Both the position numbers and the translations under genes were made by a program. This document shows positions 23,201 through 32,636 of a stretch of DNA of 32,636 nt, one piece after another. Under the pieces are notes generated by a model, which had not been told where the DNA came from, searched no databases, and was given only the letters and a program-made list of their open reading frames with translations. Positions within the stretch are counted from its first letter, which is position 1. Every line of letters starts with the position of its first letter. Origin of the DNA: Trachelipus rathkii (Eukaryota > Arthropoda > Malacostraca > Isopoda > Trachelipodidae). The DNA lies in assembly GCA_015478945.1 (NCBI GenBank), contig JABUQX010118922.1:10001-42636 (forward strand). Reading direction: 5' to 3'.

Positions 23201-26070
23201 ACACGTGACCTGGGACTGGGTTGGAACCGTACAGCACGTAAAGATAAAACTAGTGAGGGACGCGATTTATATGAAAAAGGACATGTACACGAAAAAGAAC
23301 TGCGGCAGCGGTTATTGAGGCAACTTAAAAGGGAGCAAGGGGGGCAAAGGAGGGGCCACGCAGGAAGTATAGGCAAAGAGGGCCTCAGAAAAGAGAAAGA
23401 CTGGGAGAGGAAGGAACTGTAAGTAGCACCATGGTTAGTTAAAGACAAAGGGCTCGTGAGTGACCAGGGATGCGTATACGTATATAATGGTATGCTAAGT
23501 AACGGCCATATAATACGGTTTGCCAGAAACAAGGCATTTATACTCACCCTAAGGAGATATAATTCTGAAATAGAGTAGTGAAGGGGCCTTGTGGCACGTG
23601 CAATATCCCCGCCGCAACACACGCTTTGTATTGGTGAGACGACCGTAGTTGCTGACTAACTTAAGTTTAATACAGACTTATAAATATGATCCTAAGAGAG
23701 GAAGCGACACGCATCAGGGTGTGGGGTTAGATCACCCGGAGTGTACCAACATTTAGGATCAGAAGGGAAGTGTTGGGCAAGGCGTAGTGAGGTGCGAGGA
23801 TACGTGACGAGACAAAACCTGAGACTAAACGTTAGTAACGAACGAAGGAGGAAGACGGAAGGCAGACAATGGATGTATAAAAGATCATACATAAGTAATA
23901 GGTCGTAGTCCGGACGAGATGTATAGACATTGTACGTCGCATGCTAGGATTTCTAGAGCACGTTTTGAAACACCAGTTACGGGTTATCATTTGTCTCATG
24001 TGACAGCGAGAGCAGAAGCGAAAAGCACGCGTTGACTGGCAGAAGTGGTGGGTCAGATAATGACCGTTTATCTATGTACTTGGACACATAGGCTTTCTAT
24101 AGAAGAGAATGGAAGGATTAAAACCGATAAAAAACACAAAGACGAAAATAGGCGGAGCGAGTGCCCGTGGAAAAAGCTACGGGGAAGGCGTTGATGACCC
24201 GAGACGGAAGAACGAAAGGGAGGCGGGAAATTGGGGCACGAACCGAGGGGAACGGATACAAGGAGAAGAGGGGAGAACGAGATCGGGAGGTGAAAGGGCC
24301 CAGTAAAGGCGCAAACGCCCAAAAAAAAAATAGGGTAAGAGAGATGAGAGGAACTGTAGGGAGAGAGAGGAAGAGAGTGAAAGAGAAACAAATTAGGTGC
24401 TCGAAAGAAAAAATCTATAAAGCTGCGGGTTATAAGCCAGAAAGGAAGAGACCACAAACCAGAGGCGACGGGAAGAAGGAGTTGCGTAATCGAACAAACC
24501 TGGAGTAACGAACAGAAAAAGAGGGCAGTAGCTAGCTATAAAAAAGTGAGAGGCTTAAGAAAGAGGAAAGAAAAATGAAAGAAGGTACGCCTGAGAGAAG
24601 TTCGTTAGGAGAGTGCAAGCTGGCGTACCGAAGTATTGACAACTACCTCGAAGAGAGACAAGGAAGGAGTTGGGGGACAGAGGTGTAATCTGCATCCGGC
24701 CTGCTGCATATCGCGTTGATATGGTCGAAAAGGTGTCCAACAAACCTGCTGCAGCCGCACCAGGCGTGAAGTCCCGCTGGCCGGCCCGCGCGTTGTGCAG
24801 CCGTAGGCCGAGGGAGTAGACAAGAGGGTGCCTCCTTTCTTTTCCGTTGCCAACCTTCTGGGACTGGATGCTCGTGCTCCCGGCGGTGAAGGACGAGGGC
24901 TTCTGACGTGCCCAGGGACACGTCGCGAAGGAAAAAAATATCGGCCACTATTGCCCGAATTTCTTCGTCGGCTATCAGAGTGGTGGTTTGTCCCAACGCG
25001 TATGCGTTCACTACTTGCCATTGGTGCATGACCCGGAGGTCTCGCCACGATGCAACTCTATCCACAGAGGCGAGAGCCGGCACGGAGGTGCTGGATCTGA
25101 GCCGTGGCTACATGGCCGTCTTCGGTGTGAGTGTGAGGAGCAGCAAGGGGTACCTAGCGAGTTGCGAGGACGCAGTTCTAGCACCCCGGGCTAATTAGTG
25201 TGTGGAGATTGTGGTTTGCACTTCTGTCTTGTCCGGACCAATAGTTTGTACGTGTTTACTACGGCGTGAAGACACCCCGGGCGCGGCCAACCGGATCCAG
25301 CTTGAGTGGACAGACCGCTTCGTTGCCAGAAAAGGGGGGATCATAGTGCCGTTTGCCCAAAGTTCTGCGGCAAATCTACGACACACCCTCGTTCTGTGTG
25401 AGTATGGCCGAATTAGCAATGCGTCTTGGGGGGTGAACAGATGTCGTAAAATAACACTGCTTGAAACAACAGAAAAGGGACGGGCGTCTGGCGGGGATTT
25501 CGACCAAGAAGGACGAAGAGCGTAATGCGCGAGGAAAAATACGGGGGAGATGTCGCCGGCGGATGAGCGGGTATGTAAAGGCACTTCCACGGTAGGGCGT
25601 ATTTGTATAGGTGAGCTTGAAACTAAATAGAGAGCAGGGATATTATAATGAAGGGCCGACGGGGTATAAGGCGGCGGTGAGGGCGCGAGGGGATGGAGCG
25701 TATGGCCTACCGAGGGCGAGCGTGAGCCCTAAATTGGAAGCCTAGTTACGCCGCGTATATATAATTACTACCAGCAGGCGCCGACAGCCGCGCGCAATGC
25801 GTGTAGACAGGAATGCTGCGGCCCGTGGAGCATGGGAACCGCGTGAATTAAAAGGCGTAAGCCCACCTGATTGCAGCAGTGGAGCTAGGTAGTTTGACTA
25901 AACGTAAACGAGCAAGTATTTAACACTCAGCGAGAATACGCCGTTGTCGCCCTGCTAAGCGTCTGCTCAGTAGAAGCATTACGACGGCGCGCGTTACAGG
26001 GGAAGTCCCGAGTGGAGCGTGGACACTAGTATACGTGAAGGTTTCATCCTGTAGCACCCTGGATGCAATG
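17300..26070. other. GC-rich core without recognisable genes
   Basis: GC is around half or above (44/60 at 20461-20520, 36/60 at 25981-26040), in contrast to the AT-rich left half. CpG is not depleted: 12 CG dinucleotides fall within 20461-20520. The longest frame (19481-19975, minus, 164 codons) does not resemble any family I know. At this composition, frames of that length have a fair probability of arising by chance. I saw no ribosomal or transfer RNA signature. Confidence 0.5.
24643..25107 (-). CDS. candidate coding relic in a strand-balanced pocket; weak reverse-transcriptase resemblance
   Basis: The minus strand is open from 25107 down to a TAG at 24643-24645, with GTG at 25081-25083 the only early start. 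Residues about 1-60 from that GTG are well mixed, and the surrounding DNA (about 24.74-25.5 kb) lacks the purine bias of its neighbours. Residues 30-50 read L-G-x-x-T-x-L, then I-R-A-I-V-A-D-I-F. This vaguely recalls the L-x-K-x-x-G-G-x-R-x-I-x-x-G-D finger motif of R2-like retrotransposon reverse transcriptases, but the Lys and Gly-Gly are absent. After residue 60 the frame turns Arg/Pro-rich, as if shifted. No catalytic motif was found. It is a lead, not a gene call. Confidence 0.18.
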   Translation of the reverse strand, partial: PRLRSSTSVPALASVDRVASWRDLRVMHQWQVVNAYALGQTTTLIADEEIRAIVADIFFLRDVSLGTSEALVLHRREHEHPVPEGWQRKRKEAPSCLLPRPTAAQRAGRPAGLHAWCGCSRFVGHLFDHINAICSRPDADYTSVPQLLPCLSSR

Positions 26071-26720
26071 AAGAAAAATGAAGAATGAATAGAAAGGATA
26101 TATATAAATATATATTATAATAATAATAATAGAGAAATATGTAATATAAATAGATATAGATAATATTAATAGATAAGATATAAATATAAGATATATATAT
26201 TTAGAATAGATTTCAAAATAGGATAATAGAAAAAGTAAAGGAAAGCCCTCAAGAAATGATGAATTATGGAGGAGAATAATAGAGAAGAGAGATTAGAATG
26301 AATATAGGTTAAGATGAATGAAATAAGAATATGAAGGGTGTAGACGAAGATATAAACCGGCGTATTAATGATAGAGATGGAAAAAATATAAACAATGAAT
26401 TATAAAGGTAATAACTTATAATTAATATATATAGATGATGATAAGATAATGAAAGAGGATGAATAATGAAAAGACAAAGGAAATAATAGTGAGGGAATAG
26501 CAGAATATTTATCCTCCTAATTGAAGAAAGGAAGATCAATAGTTATAGAGAGATTATGTAGGTCAAGACACGAAAGCAAAGGTTTAAAAATAAACATGAC
26601 ATACAAATTAGGAAGAACGTGTATTTTAGAAAAGATAAACATAGATAAGAAAAGAGTAGAAGTTATTGTCTGCACAGTAAACTTAAGAATGAGGGGAACA
26701 TATAGTATTTAGAAGCGAAA
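26070..26720. other. AT-rich, purine-biased insert with sharp edges
   Basis: GC drops from about 60% (25981-26040) to about 8% (26101-26160) within roughly 100 bases, then recovers near 26.72 kb. The left part is (TAA)n/(AT)n low-complexity DNA (26097-26215) and the rest is A/G/T-rich. A 63-codon + frame near 26521-26712 is Lys/Arg-rich and unrecognised. Confidence 0.55.
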
Positions 26721-26896
26721 CAGGGCCCGGACAATATGTAGAGAATCACCATGATATAAAATATTGCTCAAGCACCCCACCCCAGCGACGACCATGATAA
26801 GATAACGGGCAAGTAAAGATGTGTGGCGGTACGGAGAAGGACATAGCAAGGTATCGCGGAAGTGAACACGCGCGTTAGAAAGAGGGAAGAGAAATT

Positions 26897-26924
26897 AGGG
26901 GGAAAAAAGGGGGGGAAGGAAAGA
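26897..26924 (+). repeat. 28-base polypurine tract
   Basis: An uninterrupted A/G run that includes A6 and G7 homopolymers. Such tracts can form triplex DNA and are also common sites of sequencing indels. Confidence 0.85.
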
Positions 26925-28159
26925 TGTAGTGGATGACCCCACGATAAGAAAGGGACACCGAGATCGGGCCCAGAAAAAAGCCAAAATAGGAAAGATTAGT
27001 CAAGGGATACTAAACACACTGTAAGTGTTGCCGTTGTGGCTCGAGGGGGCAAAGGAATAGAGCAGGCACGCAATAGAAAAAAAAAGGGACCGGGAAGGGA
27101 CAAACGTGAAGAAAAAAGGGGAGAATTGTCGTCCACACAGGCGGAGAAGTGCAATTAAGCTAGTTAAAACACACACTGCGTACGGGGAGCCAATGTCTTG
27201 TTAAAGACAACGAGCTGGGGGAACCATTTAAGATAACAACTAATATACTTTGTAGGAACGGATTAGAATAGTGACACAGAAAAGAAAGGAAAACGAAGAA
27301 ATTAACAAGAGAGTATGTGGAGAAGTCGGGAATATAATTACGTAGGGAGAAGCGTGTTAGATGAATATCTTTGGAGAAAACCCTGTCTCACCTCACGACT
27401 GAGAGTTCAAGAGTAGATACGTACAGGATGTGTATGAGTGTGCCGGAGCGCAAAAGGTGTCGGTACAAAAGAGATCGTTCGACCACGGAAAGGATCAGTC
27501 ACAGCTCCGCGCACAACAAGTAAGACCGGGGGACGGGTGGGCAACAAAAGATTTAAGTCGCGTTGCCGAACAGTGTTATAAGACGGAATTCGCTACAGAA
27601 AGATGAAAGGTTGTAGATGTTCCTGTTACGTGTCATTAATACATAAGAAGAGGAAAGGGAAAGCGGCGCAAAACAGAAAGGGCCGAGAAGGACGGGCTCA
27701 GCTAGTAGGGATGTGCCGGACAGTGTTCGATCCGTTGTATGCGATTGTTTACAGGATGGCAAAAAAGTAGGGAGCCCTGGGGGTAAAGAAAACAGGGGAG
27801 AGAGGAAAATAAAGCCGGCGTCGCAGGAGAACAAAGACAACGGAAAAAAATAAATAGTTGCAGACGTCAGGTCAAGATAGTGTGGAATAATCGACGTGCC
27901 GAGAGAACCACCGGAAGGGAGAATTCTCAGGGAAAAAGGAGTGTCTGTTGTAGAAGAGGAAAGGGGAGAAAAAAATGCGTTAGAGAGAGAGGGAAAAGGG
28001 TGCGCAAGGAATGGAGAAACCCGTAGAGGCCATGTGGGGAAAAACAAAGAGAGAGGATACCGAGGGAAATTCTGGACCAAGAAAGCAAAAGAAAGGGGAC
28101 GCGGGGAAAGTGGCAGAAGTATGCGAGCTGTGGAGAAATGTTAAGAATACTTAAAGGAG

Positions 28160-28705
28160 CGCCCGTAAACTGACAAATCAACCACTAATGGTGCAAATAT
28201 TGGAAAACAATTGATGCAGAAATGGTATACTCGAGAGAAAACAAAAGAGAAGATAAGAGGAAGAAGATGTATTGTGAATAGAAATTCAGAAATGACTGTC
28301 ATGAAAATAGACAAGAAAGTATGATTGAAAGAGCAAAAACTCGTGATAAGAGAGATATATTCAGAGTAGATAAATAATAAGAAATGTATATATATGAGAA
28401 GAAATATAACGTATATATTATGAGGGAAGAGACGAATTATGTTCCAGGATAATGAGATCTAAGAGATTGAAGACGAATAAGAGAGACTATAAGAAAAATG
28501 ATAATATAGATTAGATGATATATTAGAATATTATAAGATGATATATATAAAAAAAATGTATAAAAATTTAAACACTAAAACATATGCTAGAAATATAATC
28601 AATATAAGAGATCTACTTTGTTTTATAATTATTGGGCAAATTGACTTTTAAAAGCACAAGAAGATAAATCACAAGCAATTAGAATAAATAAAGGATAAAA
28701 GATTA
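28160..28705. other. second AT-rich, purine-biased insert
   Basis: An A/G/T-rich stretch with a TATATAT core at about 28380-28560. It ends abruptly near 28.70 kb, where GC rises to 39 of 60 bases (28741-28800). The texture is like that of the 26.07-26.72 kb insert, but I could not align the two. Confidence 0.5.
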
Positions 28706-30655
28706 ACACTCAACATAACCTGGGAGCAGGGGGCGCACCCGTAGGGGGCGACAGAAGTAGGAATTAAAGGGGGGGCGTCCGCGGGGCGGTGGGACTTCGA
28801 GCACAGGAAAGGGCACGAACCATAAGATAAAGAAGGGAAGAGGGGGCGGACCCTGCAAAAATAAAGTTGATGAGGTAATAGCAAAGAGTGGCGAGCCGAG
28901 GGGTAACTCATAAGGGCGGTGCACCTAACGCTCGCGTCCCGAACCGCGCCAGCATTGAGGTTACGACGAGGCCGTGCGACAATTAAGCGGACAGCTGGCG
29001 TGGCTAGGTGAAGTCATAGGCGTGATCGAGGCTAGAGACGAGCCCTGGAGCGATCACCCAAAGCAGCGAGCTTATAATATATCTTATCACTTTAATGGAA
29101 AAAGGGTATAAGACACCGAGGAGGAATAGATGACTCTGGGAAGTGGAAAAGGGTAGCGACCAAAAGGGCACGACATATGGGACGGGCAAAGACCGTAGAG
29201 ATAGGGATAGGGTCACCGGCGATGAGAGCATAAAAGTGCAAGTCGGTGAGATAAGGCGGCGCGAGGTGGTAACACAGCGGGGAGTATTAACAGAGAGTTA
29301 AAGGCTAATAAGGGGAGTATAGAAAGAGAGGCCCGCGAGGGATGGAAGCAAAGAAGGCGGGAAGGGGATAAGCCCGGTGAGCAAAGGTGGTAGACAAAGC
29401 CCAGAACATCACACCGTCACGTATGGAATCGAAGATAAGGATAAGAAATCGCCAAATCCATGCAGGCTCAAGCAAATGAAGCGTGACTATCGACGCCCGG
29501 GCAGGAATCCCAAGGGGTCAAAATACCAAATGGCTTAAATAAAAATGGGAATAAGAGTAGGAAAGCAGAGAGTAGCGGGCGGTGGAGCTAGAACGAAGCA
29601 CTATAGGGGTGCAGCGTAAGTAGAGGCTAAAGTGGAACGTATAACAGGGCGTAAGGATAGCAATAGAATGATAGGTAGGTCATAAGTGAGATGACAAAAG
29701 TGAGGCTGAAAGTAAGTGAAGGAGTGAATAGGAAATTGGAAAAAATACAATAGGTCAGAAAAGTGAAACAGTAAAACTGGATGAATAAAGAAGAATGGAG
29801 TAATAAATACAGGAATCAGGAAGGAAACGGAACTCGGAATTAAAGGGCAGAACGAAAGGGGTCGGAAAAGAAAATATAAATACAAGTAGACATGTGAAAC
29901 CGAAAACCCCTAGAGAAGGTGACATGATCGGAAAAGTGGTAAAAGAAAATACCTTTAGGGTATCTTCATAATAAGGAAGAGAAAGATTAATGGTCAATCT
30001 CCTGTAAATTTGTACGATAAGATGATAATACTGAATAAGTAAAATAAATATAGATTGAAATTAAGTAGTAGGAGAATAATATAGAATGAAGTAATATAGA
30101 GATAAAGTTAAATGAGATAAAATAATAATTACATATTGACATAAAAACAGAGGTAAATAAGCAGATGAAGATAAAGACGATAGAGAGAGCAGATGCAAAG
30201 GGCTATAGATAAGATGATATATATGAAGAAAAAGAGAAAATAAAACAACCACGACGTTGGAGTATACATTGCAAAGATTAATGCAGAGAATGAGTTTGTA
30301 AGAGAGATCAATAAAAAAATGAGGAGGATTATGAAGGGCAGAAATAAAAAAGGAGAATGACAGGCGCGGGGCATGATCCGGAAGAAAATATGAGTAAGAA
30401 ATAGATTAGAGAAGCTGTTAGCACAAGAGGGACGAGCATCATATGGAAGGCTGATACAAAAAACCAGACCCCAAAAGGCACGGGATTACTAGTTGTATAC
30501 TGTAACCTCTCGACAAAGAATATGAATTAATAGAGGATGGTAAAGAGAAAGAGAAATAATTTATTTTTACGCCACGAGATGTAAAAAATAGCATGAGGAA
30601 TAGTAGCAGATGGGAAGTTCGAGCCGATCTTGAGAATGGAGTACGAGAGGAAGAT

Positions 30656-30679
30656 GAAGAGAGAGGAGGAGAGGAGGAA
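30656..30679 (+). repeat. 24-base GAGGA-type polypurine tract
   Basis: A pure A/G run made of GAGA and GGA steps. It lies in the most purine-biased part of the window (30661-30720 has 7 pyrimidines). Confidence 0.85.
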
Positions 30680-31636
30680 TGTGAAGGAGGGAGAAGGGGC
30701 CAGGAGGGCAGTGGCAAAAAGAAGAGTGCCCCAATCATGATATGAAAGTGTATGAACCCACAAGTACATCCACGCTTTCCACGCACAAATGGAGAGAAAA
30801 ACCAAATAACAAAAAAGACGAAGATTGATTCAATTAGCTCGCGGGGCTGACAGAATGGACAAGAAAGGGAAAAGAGCCGCAAATGAGACATATTAACCAA
30901 AAAGAGGAAGCGCGATATGGTGTTGTGAAACTGGTCATATTGCAACAAATTTAAAATGGCAAAACCTAACTGACTGACAAAGACCAGAAATTACGGAAAT
31001 GAAAGGGAACTAGTAGTGAAAGGTAATAGAGGAGAAAAATAAAGGGGGAAAAAGAAAGAATGAGAAGCTGAGGGAGTAGGGGAAATGGAATATAGTATTT
31101 CCGTGGAAGACGTGAAGAAATACAGGAACAACGCGAAATGAAATGATATAATCTAGGAATGATAAGGGTAAAGGATAAACATAATGGAAGAAAAATGTAA
31201 AGCAAGACGAAATGTTGTGGACGTGGGGGAGGGCACTGGAGAAAAGTAACGCAGGCGGGTATATATAGACGAAAAATAATAAAAAGACTACCACTAGTGC
31301 CGGCGGAGTACAACCCCCCCATAGGGTGGAGGGACCCAAACACCAAAATACCATAGAGCAAGACTCCAAAAATAAAAAATAGTACTATAAGTATATAAGG
31401 TTGTAAAAGCAAAAACTGTACAAAAGGGGAAAATTAAATCGGGACAAACAACCCCGAGTAGAGAAAAAAATAGAGAGCAGACGTAAGAAAACAGGAGGCA
31501 AAGCCCTGACCCAAGACCGGATACATCAAACTAGAACCCTCACCCCCCCTCCTACTACGTGTGGGGCGACGCACAATCAAGCGCACGCGGAAAGAGTATC
31601 ATAATGAGACCCATGTAAACTATATACACAAGGGGA

Positions 31637-31741
31637 GGGTCCAATATTGGGAAGAATTTATGGGGAAGAACCCCATTTTAGCCCACTAACCTAAGAAGAG
31701 AAGAAAAAGATGGAGCATTAGAATTTTTCTTAGATGCAACC
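31637..31741 (+). repeat. right copy of a possible dispersed repeat (partner near 2.3 kb)
   Basis: It holds the same four blocks in the same order as 2262-2403: 31637-31649, 31672-31690, 31713-31720 and 31735-31741. A perfect 6-bp hairpin, ATGGGG/CCCCAT with loop AAGAA, is at 31660-31676. This hairpin is not present in the left copy. Confidence 0.35.
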
Positions 31742-31805
31742 TATGTGTCGTTGTTAGAATGGGGGGGAAAACACACCAAAACCGCAGCTTTTCTGACCTC
31801 CGTAA

Positions 31806-32102
31806 AAAACGTGCATTTTTCCGGGTGTTTTTCCTGTGTCTGTTAGGTCATTGTTATCGGCCCGTTTTCATTTTTCTAACGCCTTAGATTTTTTTGACAA
31901 GTTTTTCGTAATTCAACTTCTACAATTTTTGTTCGAAATGAACTTATGTCCAAACTTAATTATACATCAGGGATTGGTTATACTTAAGGACACAAAAATG
32001 CGACGAAGTAGTTTTGTTGGATTTTTGGAGAAAAAATTATGCCTCAGCAGTTCTAATAAAAAAGAAATGAAGGTTATTGAACATTCGATATTAGGTTCGT
32101 GA
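31806..32102 (+). CDS. 99-codon open frame in a non-purine pocket, unknown
   Basis: The frame opens after TAA at 31803-31805 and closes at TGA 32100-32102. Within it, GTG at 31836 would give 88 residues, and the first ATG (about 31938) about 54. The first half is hydrophobic and Phe/Leu-rich and the second half basic and Ser/Lys-rich. I see no conserved motif. Around 31790-32100 the + strand becomes pyrimidine-balanced while both flanks are purine-rich, so the frame coincides with a compositional island. It could be an exon, a transposon fragment or chance. One or a few frames this long are expected at random in a window of this size and composition. Confidence 0.22.
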   Translation, partial: KTCIFPGVFPVSVRSLLSARFHFSNALDFFDKFFVIQLLQFLFEMNLCPNLIIHQGLVILKDTKMRRSSFVGFLEKKLCLSSSNKKEMKVIEHSILGS

Positions 32103-32326
32103 TAAGAATGAAAGAGCCTGCGCCCGAAACAATACTAGCAGGACGACGAAAAAACAGCCCCGAAAATTAGCTTTTAAAGGTGTAAGGGAACGAAAAGAGA
32201 GAAAAGAAAGACTGGACTATTAGTTTTAACACCCATAAGAAGAAAAGATAATGTGATGAGAAAAATTAAGGAAAGAGAATGTGAATGGTACGACTATGAG
32301 TAAAAAGAGTGAGGGGGACTAAAAAT

Positions 32327-32364
32327 GAAAGAAGAAGAGAGAGAAAAGAGAGAGAAAAAGAAGG
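32327..32364 (+). repeat. 38-base polypurine tract
   Basis: Pure A/G from GAAAGAAGAAGAG onward to AAGG. It is the longest uninterrupted purine run I noticed, and is able in principle to form a triplex. Confidence 0.9.
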
Positions 32365-32521
32365 TAGTACTTGGATATTCGAAAAAGAGATTCTAGAAGA
32401 GAGATCCTTGAAAAGAGAGGAAAATTAAAAAGAGAAAGGAGAATATCGAATTATGTTGAGTGAGCTGAGACCAGTTGTCAGCGAAGATAGTTATGTATTC
32501 AAAAAAGAGATAGGAGGTCAA

Positions 32522-32599
32522 ATATATTGGGGACATTTTACGAGGCGTGAAGCCCAAACGATAAATTTTTATCACGCCCAGACCCCCTAAATGATATAT
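32522..32599. other. nested imperfect inverted repeat
   Basis: Inner arms GGCGTGA (32544-32550) and TCACGCC (32572-32578) are perfect over 7 bp around a 21-base loop. Outer arms follow in mirrored order: ATATAT (32522-32527) plus TGGGG (32528-32532) on the left, and CCCCC (32583-32587) plus ATATAT (32594-32599) on the right. The arms are separated by unequal spacers. It looks like a small decayed foldback or MITE-like element or a structured RNA. No flanking duplication was identified. Confidence 0.5.
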
Positions 32600-32636
32600 G
32601 ATGAAAAAATTATTCGTACTCATAAACCTAAATTTA

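Larger units (their letters stand above)
13935..31790 (+). other. 17.9-kb purine-rich strand domain
   Basis: Over most of this stretch the + strand carries far more A+G than C+T. Counted 60-base lines give 53/60 purines at 13981-14040, 42/60 at 15841-15900, 48/60 at 24361-24420, 53/60 at 30661-30720 and 53/60 at 31021-31080. The bias weakens in the GC-rich core (17.3-26.07 kb). No gene is identifiable inside. The many Ser/Leu/Pro/Phe-rich minus-strand frames (for example 27553-28080 and 30439-30948) follow from the scarcity of purines, and hence of stop codons, on that strand. Confidence 0.7.

Noticed and set aside
27553..28080. 175-codon minus-strand frame as a gene (also 30439-30948 and 23146-23622)
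   Set aside because: The minus strand here is pyrimidine-rich, so stop codons are rare. I estimate a stop frequency near 2-3% per codon, which makes frames this long expected in about 17 kb. The products are Ser/Leu/Pro/Phe-rich without motifs.
1..32636. Bacterial, phage or CRISPR-type system
   Set aside because: No operon-like run of adjacent long frames, no ribosome-binding pattern, no regularly spaced repeats with unique spacers, and no recognisable phage, integrase or defence protein.

Overview
This window looks like non-coding, repeat-rich eukaryotic nuclear DNA. I found no gene whose product I can name with confidence. I see no rRNA, no tRNA, no CRISPR array and no prokaryotic operon. 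Long (AT)n microsatellites, AT-only cruciform-prone tracts, short decayed direct repeats and near-zero coding density fit a large invertebrate-type genome. That assignment is an inference; nothing here fixes a taxon.

Layout. Positions 1-800 are very AT-rich, with short diverged direct repeats and (AT)n. Positions 800-5040 are AT-rich and mildly purine-biased on the + strand. Positions 5040-13930 are AT-rich with balanced strands. This part holds a 22-bp tandem duplication, three AT-only blocks (about 8.3-8.66, 9.6-9.97 and 10.63-10.79 kb), a C8/G6 inverted repeat, a cluster of TATCGG/CCGATA words, and a few short open segments that could be relics of coding sequence. One of these faintly recalls a Ty3/Gypsy-type polymerase.

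From about 13935 to 31790 the + strand is strongly purine-rich, reaching about 88% A+G in some 60-base lines, though the asymmetry weakens in the GC-rich core from about 17.3 to 26.07 kb. GC content jumps sharply inside this block: about 60% falls to under 10% around 26.07 kb, and about 18% rises to 65% around 28.7 kb. The long minus-strand reading frames in the block are what a pyrimidine-rich strand gives by chance, because stop codons are purine-rich.

Two pockets inside the block lose the purine bias, at about 24.74-25.5 kb and 31.79-32.10 kb. They carry the most protein-like frames of the right half, but neither is long enough to exclude chance. The right end has a 38-base polypurine tract and a nested inverted repeat.

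Two explanations remain open for the right half: a truly asymmetric, decayed purine-rich satellite region, or low-quality single-read consensus. Read mapping would separate them. All composition figures are hand counts of individual 60-base lines, not window-wide computations.
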